A stretch of DNA of 64,000 bases. It comes from Stenotrophomonas rhizophila. GTDB taxonomy: Bacteria; Pseudomonadota; Gammaproteobacteria; Xanthomonadales; Xanthomonadaceae. Under the pieces are notes generated by a model. That model was not told the DNA's origin. It saw only the letters and a program-made list of their open reading frames with translations, and did not search any database. The stretch is taken from NCBI RefSeq assembly GCF_007667275.1, contig NZ_VDQT01000005.1, forward strand, positions 366,150 through 430,149. Direction: 5' to 3'. Numbering within the stretch: the stretch's first letter is position 1; every line of letters begins with the position of its first letter. The translations under genes were made by a program, and so were the position numbers. Below are positions 16,753-26,837 of this stretch, in pieces.

Positions 16753-17313
16753 TCAGTAATGCGCACCGTTGGTTTCCCCGTACTGGCGCAGTACCGCGCG
16801 CGCTGCGTCGCGCTCGATGTCGCGCACGACCTCGATGCCGCGCTTGTTGAGTTCACCGATCCAGTCGGCCGGGAGCGGGCCTTCATCGAACGGGGTGAGT
16901 TCTTCCACATCCTGCGCGCTGGCGCCGATCAGCAGGCGGTCGATGCCGGCCCAGATGGTGGCGCCATAGCACTGGCAGCACGGCTGCGAGGAGGTGGCCA
17001 GGGTGATCGGCGACAGCACGTCGTTCAACCGCGGCGTCTGCAGGCGCTGCTGGGCCAGCATGTAGGCCATGTTTTCGGCATGTGCGAGCGAGGTGCTGTG
17101 CGGCACCACGCGGTTCACGCCGGCGGCGATGACGCGGTCGTCGGGGCCGAACACCACCGCGCCGAACGGGCCGCCGGTCGCGGCCTCGACGTTGAGGCGC
17201 GACAGTTCGATGGCCAGCGCGACCTTGGCCGCGTCGCCGGGATGGGCACGGCCCAGGTCGACCTGGTCGTGGATCCAGGCCGGCAGGGTGAGATGGACTT
17301 GCGCGTACAGCAT
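16753..17313 (-). CDS. Cytidine/deoxycytidylate-type nucleoside deaminase
   Basis: 186-aa zinc deaminase. The zinc ligands and proton shuttle are visible as His78-Ala-Glu80 (SLAHAEN) and Cys112/Cys115 in QPCCQC. The GGPFGAVV motif and PCxxC place it in the guanine deaminase/tRNA adenosine deaminase-like branch. The substrate is not resolved; TadA would normally be shorter and has different flanks, so a guanine or other purine deaminase is more likely. Encoded 29 bp after glnS, before rlmM. Confidence 0.85.
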   Translation of the reverse strand: MLYAQVHLTLPAWIHDQVDLGRAHPGDAAKVALAIELSRLNVEAATGGPFGAVVFGPDDRVIAAGVNRVVPHSTSLAHAENMAYMLAQQRLQTPRLNDVLSPITLATSSQPCCQCYGATIWAGIDRLLIGASAQDVEELTPFDEGPLPADWIGELNKRGIEVVRDIERDAARAVLRQYGETNGAHY

Positions 17314-17342
17314 GGTCTACAACCTTCGGTATTCGGTGGGGC

Positions 17343-19091
<1,749 letters not shown>

Positions 19092-19176
19092 GATGCGAAG
19101 GCAGAAGGCAGAAAGAATGACAGTCTAACGCGTCCCCCGGCGGTTGGACGGGGTACGCACGCCTCCCACCGTTCAT

Positions 19177-19191
19177 AACGGCCGGCGCTAC
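19177..19191 (-). repeat. Partial SMAG-type REP (head half only)
   Basis: On the minus strand the sequence reads GTAGCGCCGGCCGTT and then loses symmetry. This matches the first half of the complete GTAGCGCCGGCC-type palindrome at 43429. It lies in the 143-bp divergent gap between glnS and the DUF2007 gene. Probably a decayed REP; chance similarity cannot be excluded. Confidence 0.45.
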
Positions 19192-19234
19192 CGTCTGCGG
19201 GGTATGCTGCGGTGAAAGCGGCGAGGAGCCTCTC

Positions 19235-19501
19235 ATGCATGTGATCTACCAGGCCGACAACCTGTTCGACGCCCATCTGGTCAAGCACGCGCTGGAGGAT
19301 GCGGGCATCCCGGCGTTCGTGTTCGGCGAGCAGCTGCTGGGCGGGATGGGGGAGCTGCCGCTGTTCGGGGTGTTGCGGGTCTGCATTCCGGACCTGGCCC
19401 GGCCCGAGGCCGAGCAGATCGTGGCCGGGCTGGACTTGGGCGGGACGCCGGACGACCCCATATTCGACGGTGACGAAAGCGCCGGCCTGTCGCCGGCCTA
19501 G
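19235..19501 (+). CDS. DUF2007 domain protein
   Basis: 88-aa soluble protein matching the short DUF2007 (putative signal-transducing) family: N-terminal ferredoxin-like core MHVIYQADNLFDAHLVKHAL with the typical LxEDAGIPAFVFGEQL continuation. A GAGGAG ribosome site precedes the ATG. The stop TAG is part of the ribosome site of msrA, 9 bp downstream, so the two are co-transcribed. The biochemical role is unknown. Confidence 0.85.
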   Translation: MHVIYQADNLFDAHLVKHALEDAGIPAFVFGEQLLGGMGELPLFGVLRVCIPDLARPEAEQIVAGLDLGGTPDDPIFDGDESAGLSPA

Positions 19502-19510
19502 GAGACCGCC

Positions 19511-20182
<672 letters not shown>

Positions 20183-20220
20183 TCCCGGTTTCGCTGGGCG
20201 GCCTGGTGGCGCGCGATCCC

Positions 20221-20505
20221 GTAGAGCCGGGCTCTGCCCGGCTGCTTCACGCATTCGGGCGAACAGCCGTTGGTTCAATCATCGCCCGGGCAGGGCCGGC
20301 GGGTGCGGGTTTGCGGGACACGCCGTGAACCCATCCTTGGGGGCTCGTAGAAAACATCCATGTTTTCTACGGTCCCGCAAACCCGCCCCCGCCGACCCTC
20401 GACGGTGTGTTGGGGGCCACGGGAAGATCAACGGCAGTGCCGATCATTTTCATGCGTTACCGGGCGCGGTGACGTTCCGTGCCGTCGTTCGGGAACCGAC
20501 GCTAC
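20221..20505 (+). repeat. REP-bounded composite structured repeat, copy A
   Basis: Starts with a 25-bp GTAGAGCCGGG-type REP (20221-20245) and ends with an inverted REP reading GTAGCGTCGGTTCCC on the minus strand (20481-20505). In the middle is a 15-bp perfect inverted repeat, GCGGGTTTGCGGGAC at 20305-20319 with its complement at 20372-20386. It encloses a conserved ACGCCGTGAACCCATCC stretch and a perfect 11-bp hairpin with arms GTAGAAAACAT (20347-20370). Copies B (58534-58834) and C (58841-59080, inverted) preserve this layout with compensatory changes in the stems. Confidence 0.85.
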
Positions 20506-20525
20506 CGTCCCCAGGACCATTCGGC

Positions 20526-20550
20526 GTAGAGCCACGCCCTGCGTGGCTGC
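20526..20550 (+). repeat. SMAG-type REP (GTAGAGCCACGC class)
   Basis: 25-bp palindrome: GTAG head, then GAGCCACGC / GCGTGGCT arms around CCT. Same subtype as 34622, 40490, 40537, 40603 and 46300. Lies just outside composite copy A. Confidence 0.9.
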
Positions 20551-20635
20551 CTTTTGCATCCGCCCGCGACTCACCATCTGGGCCGCCCTCCTCGGATGAA
20601 CTGAAACGCCAGCCGTTCGCGGAAATCCCAAATGA

Positions 20636-20672
20636 AAACGGGACGGATGCATTCTCAGCATCCGTCCCGTTT
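20636..20672 (-). terminator. Intrinsic terminator of tal
   Basis: Perfect 15-bp stem (arms AAACGGGACGGATGC) with a 7-nt loop, 24 bp downstream of the tal stop, followed on the minus strand by TTTTCATTT. Could also act on plus-strand read-through. Confidence 0.85.
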
Positions 20673-20695
20673 CTACATCGTCAAACAACTAGTGC

Positions 20696-21658
20696 TTACA
20701 GCCGTTCGCGGATCGTCTGGCGCAACGCTTCCAGATCCTTGGCGAACGCATCGATACCGGCCGCAAGCTTCTCGGTGGCCATCGGGTCGGCGGCCAGGTC
20801 GGTGGCGAACCGGGCGGCGTCGATCGGGGTGACATCCACCGCTTCGGCAGCACCCGCCACCAGCTTGCGCGGCAGCTCGCCGTGGTCGGCGTCCAGCTTT
20901 TCCAGCAGGTCCGGCGAAATGGTCAGGCGGTCGCAACCGGCCAGCGCCTCGATCTGCGCGGTGGAGCGGAACGACGCCCCCATCACAACCGTCGGCGAAC
21001 CACGGCGCTTGAACTCGGCGTACACGCCACGCACGAACACCACGCCCGGGTCGGCGTCGATGCTGGCCGGCGCCTGGCCGTTGGCCACGTACCAGTCGAG
21101 GATCCGGCCCACGAACGGGGAGATCAGGAATGCGCCGGCCTCGCTGCACGCCAGCGCCTGGGTCGGATTGAAAATCAGGGTCAGGTTGCAGTCGATGCCT
21201 TCGGCCTGCAGCTGGCGCGCGGCTTCAACGCCTTCCCAGGTCGCCGCGATCTTGATCAGCACCTTGCTGCGCGGCACGCCCGCTGCCTCGTACATCGCGA
21301 TGAACGCGCGCGCCTTGCGCACCGTCGCCGTCGTGTCGTGCGCCAGGTCCGCATCGACCTCGGTCGACACCCGGCCCGGCACCAGCGTGCTCAGCAGCGT
21401 ACCCACGCCGACCGTCAGCCGGTCCGCCACCGCGTGCACCACGGCTTCGCGCTCGCCGGACTGCTCGCGGCCCCAGGCCAGCTCGCGCTCGATCAGCTCC
21501 GCATACACCGGCAGGTCCAGCGCCTTCTTCACCAGCGTCGGATTGGTCGTGCAGTCGACCGGCTTCAGGCGCTTGATCGCCTCGTAATCACCGGTGTCGG
21601 CGACCACCACCGACAGATCGCGCAGCTGCGCAAGTTTGGACGGGGTTGCGGTACTCAT
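20696..21658 (-). CDS. tal: Transaldolase
   Basis: Non-oxidative pentose phosphate pathway: transfers dihydroxyacetone between sedoheptulose-7-P and glyceraldehyde-3-P. 320 aa, class I transaldolase length. The Schiff-base lysine is Lys136 in KVLIKIAATWEG; DCTTNPTLV and the phosphate-binding GRILDWY region are present. Has its own hairpin terminator. Neighbours rnk and oxyR are on the same strand but separated by 51 bp and more. Confidence 0.97.
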   Translation of the reverse strand: MSTATPSKLAQLRDLSVVVADTGDYEAIKRLKPVDCTTNPTLVKKALDLPVYAELIERELAWGREQSGEREAVVHAVADRLTVGVGTLLSTLVPGRVSTEVDADLAHDTTATVRKARAFIAMYEAAGVPRSKVLIKIAATWEGVEAARQLQAEGIDCNLTLIFNPTQALACSEAGAFLISPFVGRILDWYVANGQAPASIDADPGVVFVRGVYAEFKRRGSPTVVMGASFRSTAQIEALAGCDRLTISPDLLEKLDADHGELPRKLVAGAAEAVDVTPIDAARFATDLAADPMATEKLAAGIDAFAKDLEALRQTIRERL

Positions 21659-21709
21659 TTCGGCTCCTGGAGTGTTACCTGGGCCCTGCGCGACGCGCGG
21701 CAGGGACGA

Positions 21710-22117
21710 TCAATTCTTCTGCGGATTGTGCACCGCCGTCACCCGCAGGCGCAGCTTGCGGCCGCCGGGCGCATCCCAGTCCATGCTCTGGCCAACGGCC
21801 AGGCCGAGCAGGGCGGTGCCTACCGGCGCAAGGATCGATACCTTGCCCTGGTCCACGTCCGCCTCGTGCGGGTAGACCAGCGTCAATTCGTGCTTGTCGC
21901 CGTGCAGCTCATCTTCGCACTCCACCCGCGAATGCATCATGACGACGCCCTCGGGCATCTCCGCAGCTTCCAGCACCGTCGCGCGGTTGAGCTCGCGCGC
22001 CAGGGCCTGGCCGGCCGGGGTGTGTTCTACAGCAGGTGAATCAAGCATGGCTTCCAGCTGGTTCATGTCGCGGCTGGAAACGGTGATCGAAGGCGGCAGG
22101 CCGCTGGCGGTGGACAT
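21710..22117 (-). CDS. rnk: Rnk-type nucleoside diphosphate kinase regulator (GreA/GreB C-domain)
   Basis: 135-aa protein with the GreA/GreB-type C-terminal FKBP-like domain (VVMMHSRVECEDE...TLVYPHEADVDQGKVSILAPVGTALLGL) and no coiled-coil, as in Rnk, which binds RNA polymerase. The start at 22117 (MSTASGLPPSITVSS) follows AGGAG; an upstream in-frame ATG at 22153 sits in the oxyR terminator zone. Regulates nucleotide pools or transcription in known relatives; the target here is not visible. Confidence 0.88.
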   Translation of the reverse strand: MSTASGLPPSITVSSRDMNQLEAMLDSPAVEHTPAGQALARELNRATVLEAAEMPEGVVMMHSRVECEDELHGDKHELTLVYPHEADVDQGKVSILAPVGTALLGLAVGQSMDWDAPGGRKLRLRVTAVHNPQKN

Positions 22118-22153
22118 CTGGAACTCCTGTGATGTTGGGAAAGGCCCATGCAA

Positions 22154-22179
22154 AAGGCGGCGCCTGCTGGCACCGCCTT
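22154..22179 (-). terminator. Hairpin terminator downstream of oxyR
   Basis: Stem AAGGCGG / CCGCCTT with an inner GCC / GGC pair block and a TGCT loop, followed on the minus strand by only four T. It sits between oxyR and rnk, so it may be partial. Confidence 0.6.
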
Positions 22180-22244
22180 GTCCTATTGTGCTGCCTATCC
22201 GCGGCGGATGCGACCGTTGCGCCGCCGCCGGTTCAGCGACGCGT

Positions 22245-23201
22245 CTATACCCGGGGCTGCAGCGCGCGCGGCGGGGCCGGGTCGGTTTCGCCGATGTCCA
22301 GCTCGAACAGCTTCTCGGGCAGGCGCTTGAACTGCTCGGCCAACTGCTCCAGGAAACCGGTCATCGCCGAACTGCGGCGCCAGACCATCGCGATGCGCCG
22401 GCTCGGCCGGTCCTCGCCCTCGAAGTCGAGCAGGCGGATGTTGTCCGAACGCGGCACCGGTGGCTTCACCGACAGCGTGGGCAGCAGGGTGATGCCGACG
22501 TCGGCCGCGACCATCTGCCGCAGCGTTTCCAGGCTGGTGGCGCGGAACTCGGACTTTTCGTTGGCACCGAACAACCGGCATACCGCCAGCGCCTGGTCGC
22601 GCAGGCAGTGCCCGTCCTCCAGCAGCAGCAGTTTCTGCGAGGACAGCTCCTGCACGTCCAGGTGATGGCGGCGCGCCAGCGGATGCTGCCCCGACACCGC
22701 CAGCAGGAACGGCTCCTCGAACAGGAATTCGGCGTGCAGCTGGTCGTCGTCCAGCGGCAGCGCCAGCAGCGCCGCGTCCAGCCGTCCGTCGCGCAAGCGG
22801 TGCAGCAGCTCGTCGCTCTTTTCCTCGACCAGCAGCAGCTCCAGCTGCGGGAAGCGCCCGCGGATGTTGGGGATCACGTGGGGCAGCAGGTACGGGCCCA
22901 GGGTCGGGAAGATGCCCAGCCGCACCGCGCCGGCTTCCGGATCGCGGCTGCGCCGTGCCGCCTCCTTCATCTGTTCGATTTCGGCCACGATGACGCGCGC
23001 ACGTGCAGCGGCTTCCACCCCGGCCGGGGTCAGCATGACTTTGCGGGGGGCACGCTCCACCAGCGGCAGGCCCAGCTCATCCTCGAGCTTCTTGATCTGG
23101 GTCGACAACGTCGGCTGGCTGACGAAGCAGGACGCCGCCGCGCGACCAAAGTGGCGATGGTCGGCCAGCGCCACCAGATATTTCAGATCACGTAGGTTCA
23201 T
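22245..23201 (-). CDS. oxyR: Hydrogen peroxide-sensing LysR-type regulator OxyR
   Basis: 318 aa. N-terminal winged helix-turn-helix (residues 1-60, FGRAAASCFVSQPTLSTQIKKLE) and a C-terminal regulatory domain. The redox pair is Cys199 (DGHCLRDQ) and Cys208 (LAVCRLFG), at the same positions as in E. coli OxyR; peroxide drives their disulfide and activates the protein. It lies 92 bp downstream of ahpF on the same strand, behind the ahpF terminator, so ahpC-ahpF-oxyR is probably two transcripts. The likely operator is upstream of ahpC. Confidence 0.97.
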   Translation of the reverse strand: MNLRDLKYLVALADHRHFGRAAASCFVSQPTLSTQIKKLEDELGLPLVERAPRKVMLTPAGVEAAARARVIVAEIEQMKEAARRSRDPEAGAVRLGIFPTLGPYLLPHVIPNIRGRFPQLELLLVEEKSDELLHRLRDGRLDAALLALPLDDDQLHAEFLFEEPFLLAVSGQHPLARRHHLDVQELSSQKLLLLEDGHCLRDQALAVCRLFGANEKSEFRATSLETLRQMVAADVGITLLPTLSVKPPVPRSDNIRLLDFEGEDRPSRRIAMVWRRSSAMTGFLEQLAEQFKRLPEKLFELDIGETDPAPPRALQPRV

Positions 23202-23258
23202 TTCCTTGTACCTCTAAACGGTAATGGACCGGGTGATGGCGTGGTTTACCCAGCAGGC

Positions 23259-23287
23259 AAAAAGGGTCCCCGGCGAACCGGGGACCC
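23259..23287 (-). terminator. Strong intrinsic terminator of ahpF
   Basis: Perfect 10-bp GC-rich stem with arms GGGTCCCCGG and CCGGGGACCC around a CGAA loop (23264-23287). On the minus strand it is followed by five T (23259-23263), 6 bp after the ahpF stop. Confidence 0.95.
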
Positions 23288-23293
23288 GACGTT

Positions 23294-24886
23294 TCAGGCA
23301 GCTTCGGCGACAGCGCCGCTGCTCTTGGGAACGGTAGTACGTATCAGGTGATCGAAGGCGCTCAGCGCCGCGGTCGAGCCGGCACCCATCGCGATGATGA
23401 TCTGCTTGTAGGGTACGGTTGTGCAATCACCTGCGGCGAATACGCCAGCAACACTGGTCTGGCCACGGTCGTCAATGACCACTTCCCCGCGCGGCGACAG
23501 CGCCACGCTGTCCTTCAGCCATTCGGTGTTGGGCAGCAGGCCGATCTGCACGAACACACCTTCCAGCGCCACCCGGTGCGAGTCGCCGCCGACCCGGTCC
23601 AGGTAGACCAGGCCGTTGACCTTCTGGCCATCGCCCAGCACTTCCTGGGTGAGCGCGCTGGTGATGATGGTCACGTTGCCGAGGCTGCGCAGTTTCTTCT
23701 GCAGCACTTCGTCGGCGCGGAGCTTGTCGTCGAACTCCAGAAGGGTCACATGCGTCACGATGCCGGCCAGGTCGATCGCCGCTTCAACGCCGGAGTTGCC
23801 GCCACCGATCACCGCCACGCGCTTGCCCTTGAACAGCGGGCCGTCGCAGTGCGGGCAGTACGCCACGCCCTTGTTGCGGTACTGGTCTTCGCCAGGCACG
23901 TTCATCTGGCGCCAGCGCGCACCGGTGGACAGGATCACCGAGCGCGACTTCAGCGACGCGCCGTTTTCCAGCTTGACCTCGACCAGGCCATCGTCGCCGG
24001 CCGGCACCAGGGCACTCGCGCGCTGCAGGTTCATGATGTCCACGTCGTACTCGCGCACATGCTGTTCCAGCGCCGTCGCCAGCTTCGGGCCTTCGGTTTC
24101 CTTGACCGAGACGAAGTTCTCGATCGCCATGGTGTCCAGCACCTGGCCACCGAAACGCTCGGCCGCCACGCCGGTGCGGATGCCCTTGCGCGCGGCATAG
24201 ATCGCCGCGGCGGCACCGGCCGGACCGCCGCCGATCACCAGCACGTCGTACGGCGCCCTGGCCGCGATCTTCTCTGCGTCGCGCTTGGCCGAACCGGTAT
24301 CCAGCTTGGCCACGATCTGTTCGAGGCTCATGCGGCCCTGGTCGAACACTTCACCGTTGAGGTAGACGGTGGGCACCGACATGATCTGGCGCGCTTCGAC
24401 TTCGGCCGGGAACAGCCCGCCGTCGATCGCCACGTGCTGGATGCGCGGGTTCAGCACCGCCGCCAGGTTCAGCGCCTGCACCACGTCCGGGCAGTTCTGG
24501 CAGGACAGCGAGAAGTAGGTCTCGAACCGGTACTCGCCTTCCAGCGACTGCACCTGCTCGATCACCTCGGCGGTGGCTTTGGACGGGTGCCCACCCACCT
24601 GCAGCAGCGCCAGCACCAGCGAGGTGAACTCGTGGCCCATCGGCAACCCGGCGAAGGCCAGGTGGATGTCCTGGCCCGGGGTGGTCAGCGCGAACGAGGG
24701 GGTACGCTCGGCGCCATCGCGGCGCACGTCCAGCGTGATCTGGTTGGACAGCCCCACCAGGGTTTCAAGCAGTTCGAGCATTTCCTGCGACTTGGCGCCG
24801 TCGTCGGCATGCGCGGTGATCTGGATCGGCCGGGTAACGCGTTCCAGGTAGGTCTTCAGCTGCGACTGGAGGTTGGCATCCAACAT
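23294..24886 (-). CDS. ahpF: Alkyl hydroperoxide reductase subunit F
   Basis: NADH-dependent flavoprotein that reduces AhpC. 530 aa from the ATG at 24886, which follows AAGGAG; an in-frame ATG at 24910 has no such site. N-terminal tandem thioredoxin-like domain with SCQNCPD near residue 130, then a thioredoxin-reductase-like part with GGGPAGAAAAIYAARKG and the CPHCDG redox pair near residue 345. Separated from ahpC by 166 bp containing several hairpins, which may set unequal amounts of the two proteins. Confidence 0.97.
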   Translation of the reverse strand: MLDANLQSQLKTYLERVTRPIQITAHADDGAKSQEMLELLETLVGLSNQITLDVRRDGAERTPSFALTTPGQDIHLAFAGLPMGHEFTSLVLALLQVGGHPSKATAEVIEQVQSLEGEYRFETYFSLSCQNCPDVVQALNLAAVLNPRIQHVAIDGGLFPAEVEARQIMSVPTVYLNGEVFDQGRMSLEQIVAKLDTGSAKRDAEKIAARAPYDVLVIGGGPAGAAAAIYAARKGIRTGVAAERFGGQVLDTMAIENFVSVKETEGPKLATALEQHVREYDVDIMNLQRASALVPAGDDGLVEVKLENGASLKSRSVILSTGARWRQMNVPGEDQYRNKGVAYCPHCDGPLFKGKRVAVIGGGNSGVEAAIDLAGIVTHVTLLEFDDKLRADEVLQKKLRSLGNVTIITSALTQEVLGDGQKVNGLVYLDRVGGDSHRVALEGVFVQIGLLPNTEWLKDSVALSPRGEVVIDDRGQTSVAGVFAAGDCTTVPYKQIIIAMGAGSTAALSAFDHLIRTTVPKSSGAVAEAA

Positions 24887-24925
24887 CGAAAAACTCCTTG
24901 ATTCAGGCAAAGGAACTGCGTCGAC

Positions 24926-25028
24926 GTACCGCTACGGTACATCTGGGCGGCATGGGGGTGAACCAAAGCCGGCGCGGGTGGGCACCGGCTTGGGTTCACC
25001 CCCACTCCCGTCTGGACGGGAATGGGGA
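24926..25028 (-). promoter_or_regulatory. Three consecutive hairpins between ahpC and ahpF
   Basis: GTACCG / CGGTAC at 24926-24940. A 19-bp stem with one mismatch (GGGGGTGAACCAAAGCCGG) and a 12-nt loop at 24954-25003. CCCACTCCCGTC paired with GACGGGAATGGG at 25003-25028, loop TG, one mismatch. No T-run follows on the minus strand, so full termination is not expected. They could protect the ahpC message 3' end or partly attenuate ahpF. Confidence 0.75.
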
Positions 25029-25052
25029 TGGGACCTGCGTGGAACCGGGGGC

Positions 25053-25616
25053 TTAGATCTTGCCGACCAGGTCCAGCGACGGGGTCAGGGTCTTCTCGCC
25101 TTCCTTCCACTTGGCCGGGCACACCTGGTTCGGGTTGGCGGCGGTGAACTGGGCAGCCTTCAGCTTGCGCAGGGTCTCGGAGACGTCACGGGCGATCTCG
25201 TTGGAGTGGATCTCCAGGGTCTTGATCACGCCTTCCGGGTTGATGATGAAGGTACCGCGCAGGGCCAGGCCTTCTTCAGCGATATGCACGCCGAAGGCGT
25301 TGGTCAGCTGGTGGGTCGGGTCGCCGACCAGCGGGAACTGGGCCTTGCCGACGGCCGGCGAGGTTTCGTGCCACACCTTGTGCGAGAAGTGGGTGTCGGT
25401 GGTGACGATGTACACCTCGGCGCCGGCCTTCTGGAACTCGGCGTAATGGTCGGCGGCGTCCTCGATCTCGGTCGGGCAGTTGAAGGTGAAGGCGGCCGGC
25501 ATGAAGATCAGGACCGACCACTGGCCCTTCAGGGTGCTGTCGGAAACCTTGATGAACTCGCCATTCTGGTAGGCGTTGGCTTCAAACGGCTTGATCTGGG
25601 TATTGATGAGCGACAT
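25053..25616 (-). CDS. ahpC: Alkyl hydroperoxide reductase AhpC (2-Cys peroxiredoxin)
   Basis: Reduces hydrogen peroxide, organic peroxides and peroxynitrite; decameric cytosolic peroxiredoxin. 187 aa, the usual length. Peroxidatic Cys47 in FTFNCPTE, resolving Cys166 in NQVCPAKW near the C-terminus. The start at 25616 follows GAGGAAA. First gene of the ahpC-ahpF unit, with an OxyR-like operator about 80-110 bp upstream. Confidence 0.98.
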   Translation of the reverse strand: MSLINTQIKPFEANAYQNGEFIKVSDSTLKGQWSVLIFMPAAFTFNCPTEIEDAADHYAEFQKAGAEVYIVTTDTHFSHKVWHETSPAVGKAQFPLVGDPTHQLTNAFGVHIAEEGLALRGTFIINPEGVIKTLEIHSNEIARDVSETLRKLKAAQFTAANPNQVCPAKWKEGEKTLTPSLDLVGKI

Positions 25617-25660
25617 CGAATTTCCTCGTGGTGAAGGGGGATGGGTGAAGCGACCAACAC

Positions 25661-25726
25661 AGGTTAGCGGCTTGCTTCCGATAAGGACAATGCATTGATT
25701 CCATCTATGCAATAGACACAGTCTAT
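25661..25726 (-). promoter_or_regulatory. ahpC promoter with OxyR-like operator
   Basis: A perfect dyad ATAGACACAGTCTAT (25712-25726) and a second half ATTGATTCCATCTAT (25694-25708) both fit the OxyR half-site ATAG-N7-CTAT; the second has one mismatch. They are only 3 bp apart, whereas the E. coli full site has 7. Downstream on the minus strand is a plausible -35 TTGTCC (25685-25690) and, 18 bp on, -10 TAACCT (25661-25666), placing the operator just upstream of -35 as expected for an activator. Confidence 0.7.
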
Positions 25727-25773
25727 CGAAAAGGGCTGATCGGCGAGTGAATGATCGGCTGGATTCATGACAG

Positions 25774-25794
25774 ATCCCTTGCCGCGCAAGGGAT
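25774..25794. repeat. Perfect 9-bp inverted repeat
   Basis: ATCCCTTGC, CGC loop, GCAAGGGAT. Lies in the 309-bp divergent gap between ahpC and prmC, upstream of both. Could be an operator dyad or an RNA hairpin in a prmC leader; nothing decides between these. Confidence 0.6.
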
Positions 25795-25844
25795 GTGGCG
25801 AAAACGGGGGTAGGGCGCCTCGATAGTCATTGCTTATCCGCGCC

Positions 25845-25878
25845 ACGGCCAGGCTGAACAGACTTTCAGCCCGGCCGT
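25845..25878 (+). promoter_or_regulatory. Hairpin in the prmC upstream region
   Basis: Interrupted 13-bp stem: ACGGCC, one mismatch, GGCTGAA, loop CAGACT, TTCAGCC, GGCCGT. It ends 47 bp before the prmC ATG and would lie in the 5' leader if transcription begins upstream. No T-run, so not a standard terminator. Confidence 0.55.
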
Positions 25879-25925
25879 TGCCGCGATTGACCTACACTGC
25901 GCCCCCACCGTCGCCCAGGCCCGCC

Positions 25926-26783
25926 ATGACCGCTGCCCCGCAGGAGATCCGAACGCTGCTCGCCGCCGCCGCCCGCGTGTTGCCCGGGGCGGAAGGGCGG
26001 CACGAGGCCGAGCTGCTGTTGCTGCACGTGCTGGGGCGGGAGCGCAGCTGGCTGTTCGCGCATGCCACTGACCTGGTCGACCCTGCGAGCGGCCAGGCGT
26101 TCGCCGATCTGCTGCAGCGTCGCCTTGCCGGTGAGCCGGTGGCCTACCTGCTGGGCCGGCGGGGCTTCTGGACGCTGGACCTGGCGGTCAGCCCGGACAC
26201 CCTGATACCGCGCCCGGAAACCGAGCGGCTGGTGGAGCTGGCGCTGGAGCGCCTGCCAGAGGCCACGCCGCTGCGGGTGGCGGACCTCGGCACCGGCAGC
26301 GGCGCGATCGCGCTGGCCCTGGCCAGCGAGCGGCCGCAGGCCCGGGTGGTGGCGACCGACATGAGCCCGGGCGCGCTGGCGGTGGCGGCCGCCAATGCCC
26401 GCCGCCATGGGCTGGACAACGTGGCGTTCCGGCATGGCAGCTGGCACGCGCCGCTGGCGGGGGAGCGCTTCGACCTGATCGCCAGCAATCCGCCCTACAT
26501 CGCCAGCGACGACCCGCACCTGGCGCGCGGCGACCTGCGTTTCGAACCGGCCAGCGCGCTGGCGTCGGGACGCGATGGGCTGGACGACATCCGGCTGATC
26601 ATCGCCGGGGCGGCGGCGCACCTGCTGCCCGCCGGCTGGCTGCTGCTCGAGCACGGGTGGGACCAGGGCGCGGCGATCCGCGCGCTGCTGGCCGATGCCG
26701 GGTTCGTCGAGGTCGCGACCGAAGTCGACCTCGAGCAGCGCGACCGGGTGAGCCTGGGACGGCGGCCAGCGACGCTAGAATGA
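25926..26783 (+). CDS. prmC: Release factor glutamine methyltransferase PrmC
   Basis: Methylates the glutamine of the GGQ motif of peptide-chain release factors. 285 aa; SAM motif VADLGTGSGAIALAL (118-132) and the catalytic NPPY at 188-191 (IASNPPYIA). The start at 25926 is chosen over an upstream in-frame ATG at 25830, whose extra residues are unlike the family. Here prmC is unlinked from its substrate gene prfA (48.8 kb), unlike E. coli. Confidence 0.95.
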   Translation: MTAAPQEIRTLLAAAARVLPGAEGRHEAELLLLHVLGRERSWLFAHATDLVDPASGQAFADLLQRRLAGEPVAYLLGRRGFWTLDLAVSPDTLIPRPETERLVELALERLPEATPLRVADLGTGSGAIALALASERPQARVVATDMSPGALAVAAANARRHGLDNVAFRHGSWHAPLAGERFDLIASNPPYIASDDPHLARGDLRFEPASALASGRDGLDDIRLIIAGAAAHLLPAGWLLLEHGWDQGAAIRALLADAGFVEVATEVDLEQRDRVSLGRRPATLE

Positions 26784-26837
26784 GCGACCGCCGCGGCTGA
26801 TGCCGGGCGGGCTGTCATTCCACCTGGAGCTCCGCCC

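Larger units (their letters stand above)
20183..20695. other. Gene-free interval msrA-tal filled with repeats
   Basis: 513 bp between msrA (+) and the convergent tal (-). It holds a REP-bounded composite repeat (20221-20505), a further REP at 20526-20550 and the tal terminator (20636-20672). Open frames crossing it have no ribosome sites and are judged spurious. Confidence 0.85.

Noticed and set aside
20325..21587. 420-codon plus-strand open frame opposite tal
   Set aside because: Antisense to transaldolase and begins inside the composite repeat; serine/arginine-rich shadow.
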